The position numbers and the translations under genes were made by a program. This document shows, piece after piece, positions 20,536-32,100 of a DNA stretch of 36,363 bases (positions within the stretch are counted from its first letter, which is position 1; every line of letters starts with the position of its first letter). Where the stretch lies: the IMG/VR virus record IMGVR_UViG_3300022602_002741, positions 1 to 36,363 of that record, one strand, 5' to 3'. Origin of the DNA: a virus. Below the pieces are notes generated by a model. That model did not search any database and was not told where the DNA came from. It saw only the letters and a program-made list of their open reading frames with translations.

Positions 20536-23187
20536 TTAAACCACCTTGCTCCAAGCACCGTTAATGTACACCATCAAATGTTGTAATCCATCGCTAATCG
20601 GATTCCAAGTAGTACCGTTAGATACTGCTATCATTCCAGGAACTGGACTTGAAGGAGCCGCACCAGGGGTTAATGTTTGTGTCGCAGTTGCTAGCGTACT
20701 AATAACACCGCTTCCATTAATTCCTATAGTTGAATTATCAACTTTAACTCCGCCTAATACTGTAGTCGACGCTGTAGGTAATATGTAAGAATTACCACCT
20801 TGGTTAATTGCTGTTACAACTCCGTTATTAATAACAATCGTTGTACCGTCAATTTTAACGCCACCTAGCGTACTTTGGCTAGCTGTAGGTAGGGTATAAT
20901 TTGCTGAAATTACCCCTGTTCCTGCGTTAATAGTAATTGACGTTCCGTCAATTTTAACGCCACCTAGCGTACTTTGGCTAGCTGTAGGTAGGGTATAGTT
21001 GGTATAGTTAGATCTAATAATTCCATTACTAATACTAATAGTAGTTCCGTCAATTTTAACCCCGCCTAGTACTGAGGTGCTTGCTGTTGGAAGTGTGTAA
21101 TTTGAATTTGCAGAAATAACACCTAAACCATCAATACTAATTGTTGTTCCATCAATCTTAACACCGCCCAATACTGTATTACTTGCTAAAGGTAATGTAT
21201 AAGGAGTTGCTGGATATAATGTAAACACCCCAGAGCTAGGATTGTAAGTTAATGTAGCAGTTGCACTAGATGCCGCGGTTGCCGCACTCACGCTAGAAGC
21301 CTGCAAAGGTGTATATCCTAATGCTCCTGTTATATCACTTAATTGATGATATGGAGTATAACCTAATGCCGCTGTTACCTGTTGTCCTGTAATAGCTGTT
21401 AAGAACGCACTTAGATTAGGAGGTGTGTATGTAAATTGTCCAAAAGATGGATTGTAACTTAGCGCACCGCCACCACTAGGTAAATTTGTTTGTACTGTAA
21501 AGGATGCTAACTGTGCCCCAGGAGCACTAATAACACCGTTTCCGTTAATAACAATACTAGTACCGTCTACTTTAACGCCGCCCAAAATAACAGTTGTGGC
21601 TGTTTGTAAAGCAAAAGATCCAGTTGTTACACTAATTGTACCATCTGCTGAAATTCCAATACCTGCACCAATTTTAACACCGCCTAACTGTGTGAAAGTT
21701 GCTGTAGATGCACTTAGTGTAACGTCATTAAGATTAGCGAGAGCTTGCCATGATCCACCGTGTGCAAAATATAATCTACCATCAGTGTCACTCATGCTAA
21801 CTGCACCAGCTACAGTTGATGCTGTAGGGAATGTTCCTTGACTTGGATAATAAAAAGGAACAATATTATTTGTTGTTGCGGCCGATATTTGTCCTGTTAC
21901 ATTTAATAGTCCGCCAACATTTAATGTATTAGATACTGTACTAATGATCGACTGGTTATAATTAGTCGTCCAAGGAGTTGCTACTTGATAAGAAGCTGTA
22001 ACATTTCGATAAGTCGAATCTGCTGGTGTTCCTGGAGGGACTACATTAATTACCCCGCCCATTTGAGGATGAAGTGAACACTGATAATATAAAATATTAG
22101 GAGCATCGACAGGAACCGTCCAACTTATTAAACCTGTGTCAGTTCCGTTATTGGTAACTCCGTTATTATAAGCGTTTCCTGTTCCGATACTCGGTTGTGT
22201 TTTAATATAAAACGGGTTGCCGGTGGCGGCAACCTGAAACTTATAAGTATCCCCACTTACAACATAAATTGAAGCATTGTTTGCTCCATTCATTACATAC
22301 GCTTGTGTACCAAGATTTGTAACAATAAATGTAGAATTATTAGCCGCTCCTTGAACTACTGTGTTGTATTGCGCTGGAATTCCAGGATTCCATGCTACAT
22401 TAAATTGCCCTGCATTTGCGCCGGATGTGATCGGTGTAGCCGCAATGATTTGTGAAGTATAAGTCGATGCAACATCGGAATATGAAAACGGTCCTGTAAT
22501 TGAAATTGTAACTCCTACTAGATCGTTAGCAAAGTGCAATCCAGGAAGCATTGCTATAATTCCTTCTGTAAATTTCCAGCTGGCAGTTTGTGGGTTTCCC
22601 ACTGTGCCATTTACAGCATCGCCTACGATAGATATTGTATTAGAAGTATTTGATACCAACGGACCGTGTGTTAATTGTAATGTACCATCTGGTAAAGAAT
22701 AAAAATTATTACTATCTAACTTAATACCGCCCAATGTAGAAAGAGTAGCTGTAGTTAAAGGTGTTGCTACCCCGCTTAATACTCCGTTTTTATCAATAGC
22801 TAAATTGTTACCTACAATAATACCACCAAGGACACTACTTGATGCGGTGTTTAAAACAAATGAATTTTGTGCGCTAATGGTGCCATCCGACGTAATACTA
22901 ATATTAGCACCTATCTTAACACCGCCTAACCTCACACCTGTAGCAGTATTAAGAATAAATGTTAGTCCCGGGTCTCCCTTTGCTCCCTGAGCCCCTTGAG
23001 GACCTTGCGGGCCAACATCTCCCTGAGGACCTTGTGGCCCTTGTAAACCTTGCGGACCTATTGGACCAGTTAAGTTATCTGATAAAAACTTATAGGTTAG
23101 TTGTTTTGATTGTCCGTTATCTACAACTAAAAACGTCGATGCGTTTGATAATTGAGTTATAACTGGTAATTGCGTAATTTTTGTCAT
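20536..23187 (-). CDS. Long tail-fibre protein with collagen-like segment, LGGVKI repeats and cupredoxin-like motif (883 aa)
   Basis: Residues 1-40 (MTKITQLPVITQLSNASTFLVVDNGQ) are a short anchor resembling T4-like fibre starts. Residues 41-74 are eleven uninterrupted G-x-y triplets (GPQGPQG type), a collagen-like trimer. Ten copies of a repeat of about 30 residues, LGGVKIDGTxIxIxxxGVISA, occur in the first and last thirds. In between (about 280-385) is a beta domain ending YYQCSLHPQMGGVINVV, whose C-x2-H-x2-M spacing matches a cupredoxin copper loop. The C-terminus, GMIAVSNGTTWNPISDGLQHLMVYINGAWSKVV, is a small fibre tip. GAAGGTGA before the start lies in the end of the giant gene. Probably a trimeric fibre or fibre-shaft protein. 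Confidence 0.84.
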   Translation of the reverse strand: MTKITQLPVITQLSNASTFLVVDNGQSKQLTYKFLSDNLTGPIGPQGLQGPQGPQGDVGPQGPQGAQGAKGDPGLTFILNTATGVRLGGVKIGANISITSDGTISAQNSFVLNTASSSVLGGIIVGNNLAIDKNGVLSGVATPLTTATLSTLGGIKLDSNNFYSLPDGTLQLTHGPLVSNTSNTISIVGDAVNGTVGNPQTASWKFTEGIIAMLPGLHFANDLVGVTISITGPFSYSDVASTYTSQIIAATPITSGANAGQFNVAWNPGIPAQYNTVVQGAANNSTFIVTNLGTQAYVMNGANNASIYVVSGDTYKFQVAATGNPFYIKTQPSIGTGNAYNNGVTNNGTDTGLISWTVPVDAPNILYYQCSLHPQMGGVINVVPPGTPADSTYRNVTASYQVATPWTTNYNQSIISTVSNTLNVGGLLNVTGQISAATTNNIVPFYYPSQGTFPTASTVAGAVSMSDTDGRLYFAHGGSWQALANLNDVTLSASTATFTQLGGVKIGAGIGISADGTISVTTGSFALQTATTVILGGVKVDGTSIVINGNGVISAPGAQLASFTVQTNLPSGGGALSYNPSFGQFTYTPPNLSAFLTAITGQQVTAALGYTPYHQLSDITGALGYTPLQASSVSAATAASSATATLTYNPSSGVFTLYPATPYTLPLASNTVLGGVKIDGTTISIDGLGVISANSNYTLPTASTSVLGGVKIDGTTISISNGIIRSNYTNYTLPTASQSTLGGVKIDGTSITINAGTGVISANYTLPTASQSTLGGVKIDGTTIVINNGVVTAINQGGNSYILPTASTTVLGGVKVDNSTIGINGSGVISTLATATQTLTPGAAPSSPVPGMIAVSNGTTWNPISDGLQHLMVYINGAWSKVV
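20846..20997 (-). repeat. Two exact 53-bp direct repeats inside the LGGVKI array
   Basis: The 53 bases at 20846-20898 recur without a mismatch at 20945-20997, a 99-base (33-codon) period. They encode YTLPTASQSTLGGVKIDGT. Neighbouring copies at 20740-20790 and 21045-21100 are similar but diverged at the DNA level. The exact pair indicates a recent duplication or homogenisation within the fibre gene. Confidence 0.85.
22030..22345 (-). other. Cupredoxin-like domain within the collagen-like fibre protein
   Basis: The segment begins near NNSTFIVTNLGTQAYVMNG and includes IYVVSGDTYKFQV, HPFY-like NPFYIKTQ, and WTVPVDAPNILYYQCSLHPQMGGVINVV. The last part has Cys, His and Met at C-x2-H-x2-M spacing preceded by YY, as in plastocyanin/cupredoxin copper loops. 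The usual N-terminal histidine ligand is not obvious (asparagine in GNPFYI). The fold is therefore likely, but copper binding is uncertain. Confidence 0.5.
22966..23067 (-). repeat. Collagen-like G-x-y repeat segment
   Basis: Eleven consecutive glycine-x-y triplets (residues 41-74 of the fibre), mostly GPQ with two acidic/lysine triplets, encode a short collagen-like triple helix. Such segments are common near the anchor of phage fibres and enforce trimerisation. No frame break occurs. Confidence 0.85.
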
Positions 23188-23190
23188 TTG

Positions 23191-26100
23191 TTATTCACCT
23201 TCAAGTGGACTTCCATCTTCTGCTTGTAGCTCGCCGTCTGTTTCAAGTGTGATCACTAGATCGCCACCATAGTACGAATCGTCTGGTATATCTGCAGGAC
23301 TTTCGCTCAAGAATCTAATTACTGGGCTATCTGTAATTTCTTGCATGCTTAATCCAGGAACTTCTTGATATAACTGTGTACCTTGTCGTTGGAAAACAGC
23401 TAAAGCTAGATTAGGTTCCACACCGTTAACAATATTTAACCGTAATTCAGCTCGATCCACAATTTGTATATCTTGATATGTTTGAACTATAGTGGTTCCT
23501 GTATATGCAGGAATTAATTCTTTATGAGTAATATTTGTAGAGGTTGTAACTGAAATTGATCCAGGAGTTGATCCAGATAATACCGCATAGGAAATTACAA
23601 TCAACCCGTTTCCGCCCGCACCTGTTTGTGCGGTCCCCCCAATATTTGTATTGGTTCGGTGGATGCCACCTCCACCTCCTCCGCCGGGTAAAGCTCCGTT
23701 TCCACCTTTACCGGTTGGACCATAGGAATAACTAGCATTTAACCCACTATCGCCACCACTGCCGCCACCTATATTAATAATAGATCCTGCAATTGATGCT
23801 GTTCCAATAAAGGAATTCGTAGTTGCTGTCCCATTAACTCCATATAACCCATAACCCGAAGTACTTGGACCGTTTGGGCCGCCAGCGCCTCCGCCTCCGC
23901 CAAATTTTACTACAGCGGTGTAACCTGTTAAACTAGCAACATAGCTGGTATTTGAATTACCAGACATTGTCATTGTAGAATGTCCAGAGCCTAATGCGCC
24001 AACATGACCGGTGCCTGGAGTTCCACTACTGCCTCCACCTCCTCCTGTAGCATATACGTAAACAGCACCAGAAGTAGATGTTGTGTCTCCAAAAATAGTA
24101 GTGCCACCATCGTTTGATGTGGCAGAAACATATTGCTGTGCAGGAGCAACCGTAGGTGTTCCAATTAATGTCCCATCACCGCCTTTTCCTACTACAAAAC
24201 TTACTATAGAATTAGCAGACTGAGGAATATTAGCAATGGCCGCATATCCGCCGCCGCCGCCACCGGTGGATCCTACAGATTCATCACCACCGGATCCACC
24301 CCCTCCCCAAATTTCAACTATATTAACAGCACTAAAATCATTAGGAAGGGTAAATGTTGTTCCAGAATTAATATCTAATATAATAGATTTCCATTTACCA
24401 ACACGAGACAGATATGGTGCAACCGTAATTGTTGTTGAACTAGTTGTTATCGCCCCAGTAGTTGTTGTTAATGTCTTAGTGAATGTATTGCGCTGAGCAT
24501 AATTGTTTGTTCCTTGAACAATATTAAATTCAGGTTGTACGATACTATCACTTGAAATTCCAATGCTGTTTGTACTTGAAGAATCAAATGTAACATTACC
24601 ATCATGTTGTGTAACGTTTGACAAGTTTCCAACCAATGCACCTGTGGCTGTGAATACTGCGTATGCTTCGCCATTTGGAATTTGACTTATTGTAATTTGT
24701 GTAGTTGCTGTATAAACTGCCTTAACGTAATATAATTCAGTAGTTAATAAATTACCAAACCCGTTTCCTGTAAATGCAATAGGAGTATTTGGTACAATCC
24801 CTTTTACTGTATCGAGGTTTAAATAATTTCCATCACCAACAGTTCCGCTAACATTAACAAATGGTGTTACTACAGTTGGTTTTAATAATTTACGTCCACC
24901 ATAATATACTTCTATTGTATCTGTTTCGGCAGGTACAGGTCTTCCATATATATCATCTGTGGTATTTGCAAGATTAATATCACTTAATACATAAGTCGAA
25001 GCACCAGATGTTATAAATTTTTGTATTTTTGTACTTTCATTTACGTTGATTGTTTGATTAGCACTTTGATCTATAACTTTTGCTCCAGCATTATAGGCAT
25101 TCTTAGCACCGGTACCTAATGTTCCGCGGCGTAATTGTCCTAAAATATTTCCGCTGATAGTAAAGTATTCAATACGTTCTCCAAAGATGTAAATCACTCC
25201 GGGTAGATTTAATTGTGTATTTGGTTTAGATAATACTGAACCATCCTCAACATAAATGTAAACATCGGCCAGCTGTAGAGGTTGTGCTAGGTAAGTAGAA
25301 TTTGCAGAGCTCAGGCGTTTATATCCTGTTCTACCTAAAATATCTGTAAACATTCTATAACCTAATGCCCCTATGTATGCAGATGTACTCATGCTCATAA
25401 TTACTATAACGTCATTGTTAGACTGATAGTATTTAGGTAAAATTTTTACGGTAACTCCATCTGGTTCTACTGTAAAATCTATATTTGTAATTAATGTAGC
25501 GCCGTTGTATTCAACCCAAATATAATTTGTGTCAAATACAGGACGCTGAATTACATAGGTGTTAGCAGGATTACCGTTGAACTTTTCTTTTCTAATGTGA
25601 CTACCATCATGGTTGGTAAAACTAATAATTCTTATAGTATCATTTGAACTACGAGGTACGCTGATAGTTTGTGAAAGGAATAATTGATTAGCTTCTATTA
25701 GATAATCATAATTGCTATCTAATACCGTAATTGCCAATGCATCACCTGTTTTAATAACTCCGGGCGTAACTGAGATAAAGTTTTGTTGATTGTTAATTGC
25801 ATTTTGTATTTTTGCAATATTTTCATCAACAATAGTCAATTGCGCATTTAGATTTGCTAAAGAATTAGTTAAAAGAGTATAGTTAGCTGTACCAGTTGAT
25901 ATCACCAATAGTTCGCTTTGTACATTACTAATGTCAGTAGTTAAGGTATTTCGATATGCTTGTTGTTCTACAAAAGCTGTTGAAATATTAGAAGATTGAT
26001 TTCCAAGGAAAATTTCTCCTTGGGGTTGATCCATAACATAGTCAATACCGTATTGTAACAAATCACCGTTACGATACACTTCTAGGTGAGCTACGTCAAT

Positions 26101-29100
26101 AATGCCTCTATTGTATTGTATTTCTTGACGAATAGAGAATTGAGTTTGTCCTTCTTCAACAATATAATAAACTGTTTCAGGCGGAATTAATCTTACTCCA
26201 TTGTATTCAACTATAACTTGGCTGTGATAAGGTTTTGCTGAACCCGGAGGTTGCTCTAATGTAAAAATGTTGCCTGAAGGATTTTTAATTATTTGTTCAT
26301 ACACTTCACTGTAGGCCTTATGTGGTTCATTAAAGAACCATGCTTGAGTAAAGTTGATTGCGGCGGGGTTGGCAATACTAATGCTCGGTTTAGCTATTGA
26401 AAGTAAGGCACGCGGTGTATCTGAACCACTGCTTTCATCGGCTGGAGTTAACATCCATCCATTGATTGCAATAATAGCTGTATTAGGAATATATGTTTTT
26501 GCCCATTTGGTTCCATCAATTGGATGGGTAAATTGGTTATCTGTGAATAGTTGAACATGTGTAGCATCTATAAATTTAGCAAATGATGCTCCATTTAATA
26601 GTCCTAAACCAGTATCATTAATAATCACTGCGGTGCCATCACCAGAGTTAGTTGATGTACTCAACTGTAAAGTAATTGGAGATCCGTAGTTTGTAATATT
26701 CACAATCGTAGCTGTTGTTGCCTTGGAAACAGGTAATCCATTAACAGTAACATAAACATCTTTAATGTCTGTATAGGCCGCAGAGCTTATAATATTAGTG
26801 TAAGGATTGGCATTAACATCGGCCTGCTTGTCGAGCAATCCAACTCCGCCAGTTTCAATACAGCTAATGCTTAACCAACCGGGGCCTGCTAGCGGTGTTA
26901 CCAATCCTAAGTATTGATTACTAATATCAATTAGATAATCGGTACCATGATGCAATGGAGTGTTGTTTGCAATTACAATATAAGAACTAGTATTTTGTCC
27001 TCGTGTAATTGGGAATGATTGTGTTACTCCATCTAACTGGTATCTATAAGTTTTAATTAGTGGAGAAGATTCCGGTAACTGAGTATACACGTTAATTGCA
27101 ATACTATCTTGTACTTGTCCAGGAATCATTTCTTCCGGTGCATAGGCCGCATTGGCACTAATAAATGAATCACCGTCAACTACAATTTCAGCGGGGTTAA
27201 CACCTAATGTAATTGCGGGGTTGTAATCGGCACCAGATAATAATGTATCAAGACTGTACTCATCACTAGGAAGAACTGTACCATCATCTGTTATATCACG
27301 GAAAGTAACTAGGTTATCCGTAGTAGTACTAAAAGCAGTTAACGGTACAAAAATTGTGCCTGTTGAACCTGCGGCTAGTGTTATCGTGGCAGTTGTAGCT
27401 GTACTATTTGGCAATATTGTGAAATTTGTAATTCTAGTATTGTTCAAATAAGCTGTAATTGTTGCTGTAGAATTTACAGTATAAGGAATTGGAATTTCAA
27501 TTTTTCCATAACTTCTAGCAGTAATTTCTCCCAGAACACTTTGTATCTTCAACTGAACTTCTGTTAAATTATTTTGATCTATAGACAACTGTGTTGTAAC
27601 TGATGTATACTCAGGGTTACTAACTTGTTCTGGTCCGAGACCTGTATTAACAATTATTGTGCTAGGTATAGTTGGCAACAATGCATTTAGTGTTTGAATC
27701 GCACTGGCTAAAACTGCTTGTTGATTTTCTAAATCTGCCAACTCAGAATTTAAAAATACAAGTTGATTACTCTGATTGCTTTGAGGATTTAAAACTGTAG
27801 CAAAATTTGTTGTTTGTTGGAAATTATCCCAACTTGTTGACCAATAAGGTAATGTATCCCACCCGCCTGAAAAACTGTAAGGCAACGTGTCTATTTTTAC
27901 TCCCGGATACTCTAAGCCACTCATTAGTAATGTACCGGTATTGCCTGGCATACCACTTGTTGGCTCATAGTAATCTTGCATTCTATCAAACGCATTATAA
28001 AGTTCAATATGTTTAGGATAGATAATTTTTACTAAAACATCAGGTGCTGGGATAGTAGATAAAACTAATATTGCCAATTTCTGTTTATAGTGAGCCATTG
28101 GATATGTGGTAGTATCTACAACATTGTATTCAATTGAGTAAGAATCAACTAATTGAAAAACTCCATTTACATATAAACTAATTTGTGCTTTATCTGGTGT
28201 AGGAACCCATGTTAACGGAAAATGGTAAGTTACACCGTCTCCATAAAACACATCCTGATATTTGCGGGTATAACCTACCGACGAATCATTAGGAAAGTTT
28301 GGTAATCCAATTTCTCTACCTTTTGAAATTCTATCAAATTTAATTTCAACTTTAGTTGATCTAACTAGATCATTATAAAGTTGTGCATATACTCTTGCAG
28401 GTGTATTTGCACCTCCACCGCCTTGTAGTATAACGGTAGGTGTAGCAGAATATCCGCTTCCGCCGTTTGTTACTTCAATACTAGAAATACTACCTTTAGA
28501 AATATAAGCTACTGCTGTAGCTCCTTTACCCGGATCTCCAGCGGCAGGAATGATAGTAACTGTTGGAGGATTAGTATACCCACTACCTGGGTCAGAAATT
28601 ATAATTTCTCCCACAGAATATGAATAATTTTGGAACCATGTTTTCCAAGGTTGTAATGTTAGCTGGCTGTTTCCAAATCCAACTGTTCTGAATCTTGTTT
28701 GTAATGAATCCCAATATGCCGGTAAATCATAATCGCCAATAAATGTAGAACTTACATCTGTACTTGTATAATTTACTGTAAAATTACGAATTTTTGTGTG
28801 GTATGGTTTAACTTCGTTAATATAGTCTTCATAAAAACTACTGTCTTGAAGTTTGTATGTAGGACGTTGATCTAGAGCACCAGCATGATTTGTAACTCCA
28901 ATAAACGCAGTTTTAAATGCCCAATCTAAATTCTTTTGTTCGCTTAACGCATATTTTACTGCTTTTAAGAATGTTAAATTCCAATATACCGCAAGGTCGT
29001 TTATAAACAGATCATCCTTAACAGATATTAAAATATTTCTTAGTTCTTCATCCGCTGATTGGTCCCATTCTGTTTGGTCAAACGCCGTTATTTCATCAAA

Positions 29101-32100
29101 TGCATATGGATCATTTTTTAATGACCATAAAGTACTTAAGAATTGAATAGTTCCGTTTTCGCTAACCATTACGTCCCAATTAGGACTAAATGTTCCTGTA
29201 GTTGTTCCGGGAGGAGTTCTACGTAAAATTAAATATCTTCCATCTCCTGAATTTTTTACTTTAACATAATTGCCTTCTGGAATAGATAATAAAATATCTA
29301 ATTCATAGGTAGAGTCAACTGTAGCAACAACTGGTTGCAATGAATTATATGTTGGATCATACCAATTTGTATATTTCCAGTATTGTGAAGTATCGTAAGA
29401 TTGTGTTCTTATCTTAATCCAGTTAGACAGTTTAGCATTCCATTGATATATAGCCCATTGATTAAGACTATCTGTATCTACCAACACCACCACACAGAAT
29501 GGTCTTATTGACGCTGTGGTCCCGGGTGTATATCCAGAACCTGGATTAATTATTTTATAACCAATAACTTCACCGAGTGCATTGCAGATTGCTTGAGCAA
29601 CTGCTCCGGTTCCCTTGCCATTAATTGTAATATAAGGAGGATTTGATGAACTATATCCCGAACCAGGATTGCCTATTTTTAATCCTTCAATTGCACCATT
29701 AGAACTTACTAAGACAGACGATATTGTTGCCTGCTCAAAATATTTTGTATCTATTTGATTTAATGAATATAAATCTTCTACTACTTGATCATATAAAGAT
29801 AATGACGTAGATGGCAATGGTTCTTTTGCACTAATATTTGCAAAATTTTTAATTCCTGTAGTTAGATTTACAGCCAACACACTATTGATATATTCAAATA
29901 TATTTGCAAGAGCAGATAATCTGTTTACAAACAGACTTTGACGAGGTAATACTGTTACGCCATATTGTAATCTGTTAGGTAGTGTTGGGTCCGGAACTTG
30001 GTTACCGACGCTATCTGTTCCTACCAAGCTGTCAATTAATTTTCTTGACAACATAGTATTTGGTAGACTTGTGGGATTACCTTCTTCAATTAATAACCAT
30101 TCTGTATGACGAGGAACTGTGTTACCAATTAAATCCATTTCAACATGTAGATGAATTTGATCTGAAATCAAATCAGGTTTAAGATTTACTAGTGCTATAC
30201 TATCTGGTGCTTGGAAAGTAATATACTTAACACCCTGTGCGCTAGGATTAGCGATCAGTTGCGCTGTAGAATATGCACTAATTTGTCTTGTTGGAATATT
30301 AGGAACTATTGTTTTATTTTTTACCCAATAATAATAAACATTAGTAAATGCATTGGTTATTGCATTATAAACTTGTTTGACCGAAACTACACTATTATCA
30401 GGGAACTTAGGTTGTCCGCTAATTCCTTCCGATAATCCGTCGGGTGTATCTGCCAGCGATGCCCACTGGCTTGGTAGATAATGTGTACCTACCCATTCGT
30501 AAACATCAATTGTGCTTCCTGGGAACATACCGTTCCAGTTATTTTTACGATAATCTGCATTACCTTGTTCGTACCACACAAATTTTACAGTAGATAGATC
30601 CCACCATAGTTCACCTACGTGGTCGTCGATCCAGTTAATATTACTATTAACTACAACACCACTTACACCTAAACTGTAAACAGCAGGGTCAAACATTGTT
30701 TTGTAAGATAATTCTTGATCAGCTTCGCCTGAGATTTTTCCTTTCACAGGATCAATTATTTCTAAATAATCTTTTACTTGCTCAGTAAAATCATTTAGTG
30801 TATATGCACGATTAATTCTTGTTAAATCAATCATGTCAGTTTGTTCTCTTAATTTTTGCCAAGATTTAACTGTTGTGTCATTTTCAGCAAAAATAACTAT
30901 TTCTCCACCTTCGTGTCCATTAAAATCAATGACTCCAGGTGCACCGACAACAATAGCAGAATCTGTAATGATTGTAGAGGTTCCAAACTTAGGAAGATCA
31001 GCAGAGCTAGCTGGAATTAATTCTTGTCCAAATGCAAATTTAGTATTAAATCTATTATATACAAAAGCATTACCTGAATCATTAACAGATGAATAAATTT
31101 TTGTTGAATTTGAATCAAACGTAGTTGGATTTGGTCGAAGAGGAGATGTATCATCTAGTTGATATGCAACTCCGCCAATTTTAGCTTGTGTGTATGTATC
31201 AAATGTTGCACGAGAACCTAAAATTGTACCTGATGATGAAATGACTAAAGTATCAGCCGTTGCATCCATAGAAATAAATGACCCAAAATCTCCGGTGTCA
31301 CTCAAGTTTGGAATTCTAATGTCTTGCAATGGAACATATACTCCATTTGTAAGAGTCGCAATAACTACTGCACCCGTAGCGCCGATTAAATTAGATGTAG
31401 CATTAGGAACTGTTATAGCTAGATAACTTCCGTCTGCCGACATTACTACTTGTGTACCTATTTGATGATTTGTGGTAAAATAAGGTCCTGTTGGATTAGA
31501 AGGGGTACCATACCCTAACGCATTATTAATATCTGCCGCTTGGATGACTTGTACACCTGTATATTCTCCGTTCGCATATTGATAGATTGCAACTGCACCT
31601 GTGTCATTTGCATAACCAGGAGCACCAACCGCTACATAACTTAAATCAGCGGATCCAGAAATATTATTACCAAATTTTGATCCAGCACCAAATGTAATTG
31701 AATTTATTGTAGTTGGTAATGTTGTAGTTGCAGGAACTGTTACCGTTGTAGTTGTTCCTGTAGTAACATTGAATACATAAACATTATGTTCTCCAGGAGC
31801 TCCAACTAATACCCTCGGTGAAGACTGTTGCTGTACTGCGATTGAAGTTCCAAATAATCCGCTGTTAACTGGATTGCCGCTAGCCAATACTGCAACTGTA
31901 ACTGGTGTTGGGACCAAATTAATTATTTGTACTGTGTTAATTTTAACTAGGCCAGTATTATCAATTGAGTGTTGAGTAGATCCGGCTACTCCTGCAAATG
32001 TAGGCTGTCCGCTAACTATTTTCAAGAATGGATAGCTGACTCCTGGGGCTCCAACAAATATCAAATTATCAATGGGCTCATATGCTATGCTTGTTCCAAA

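Noticed and set aside
20740-21190. Regular repeats suggesting a CRISPR array
   Set aside because: The repeats are in-frame codons of a fibre protein, diverged from copy to copy, with no unique spacers of constant size.
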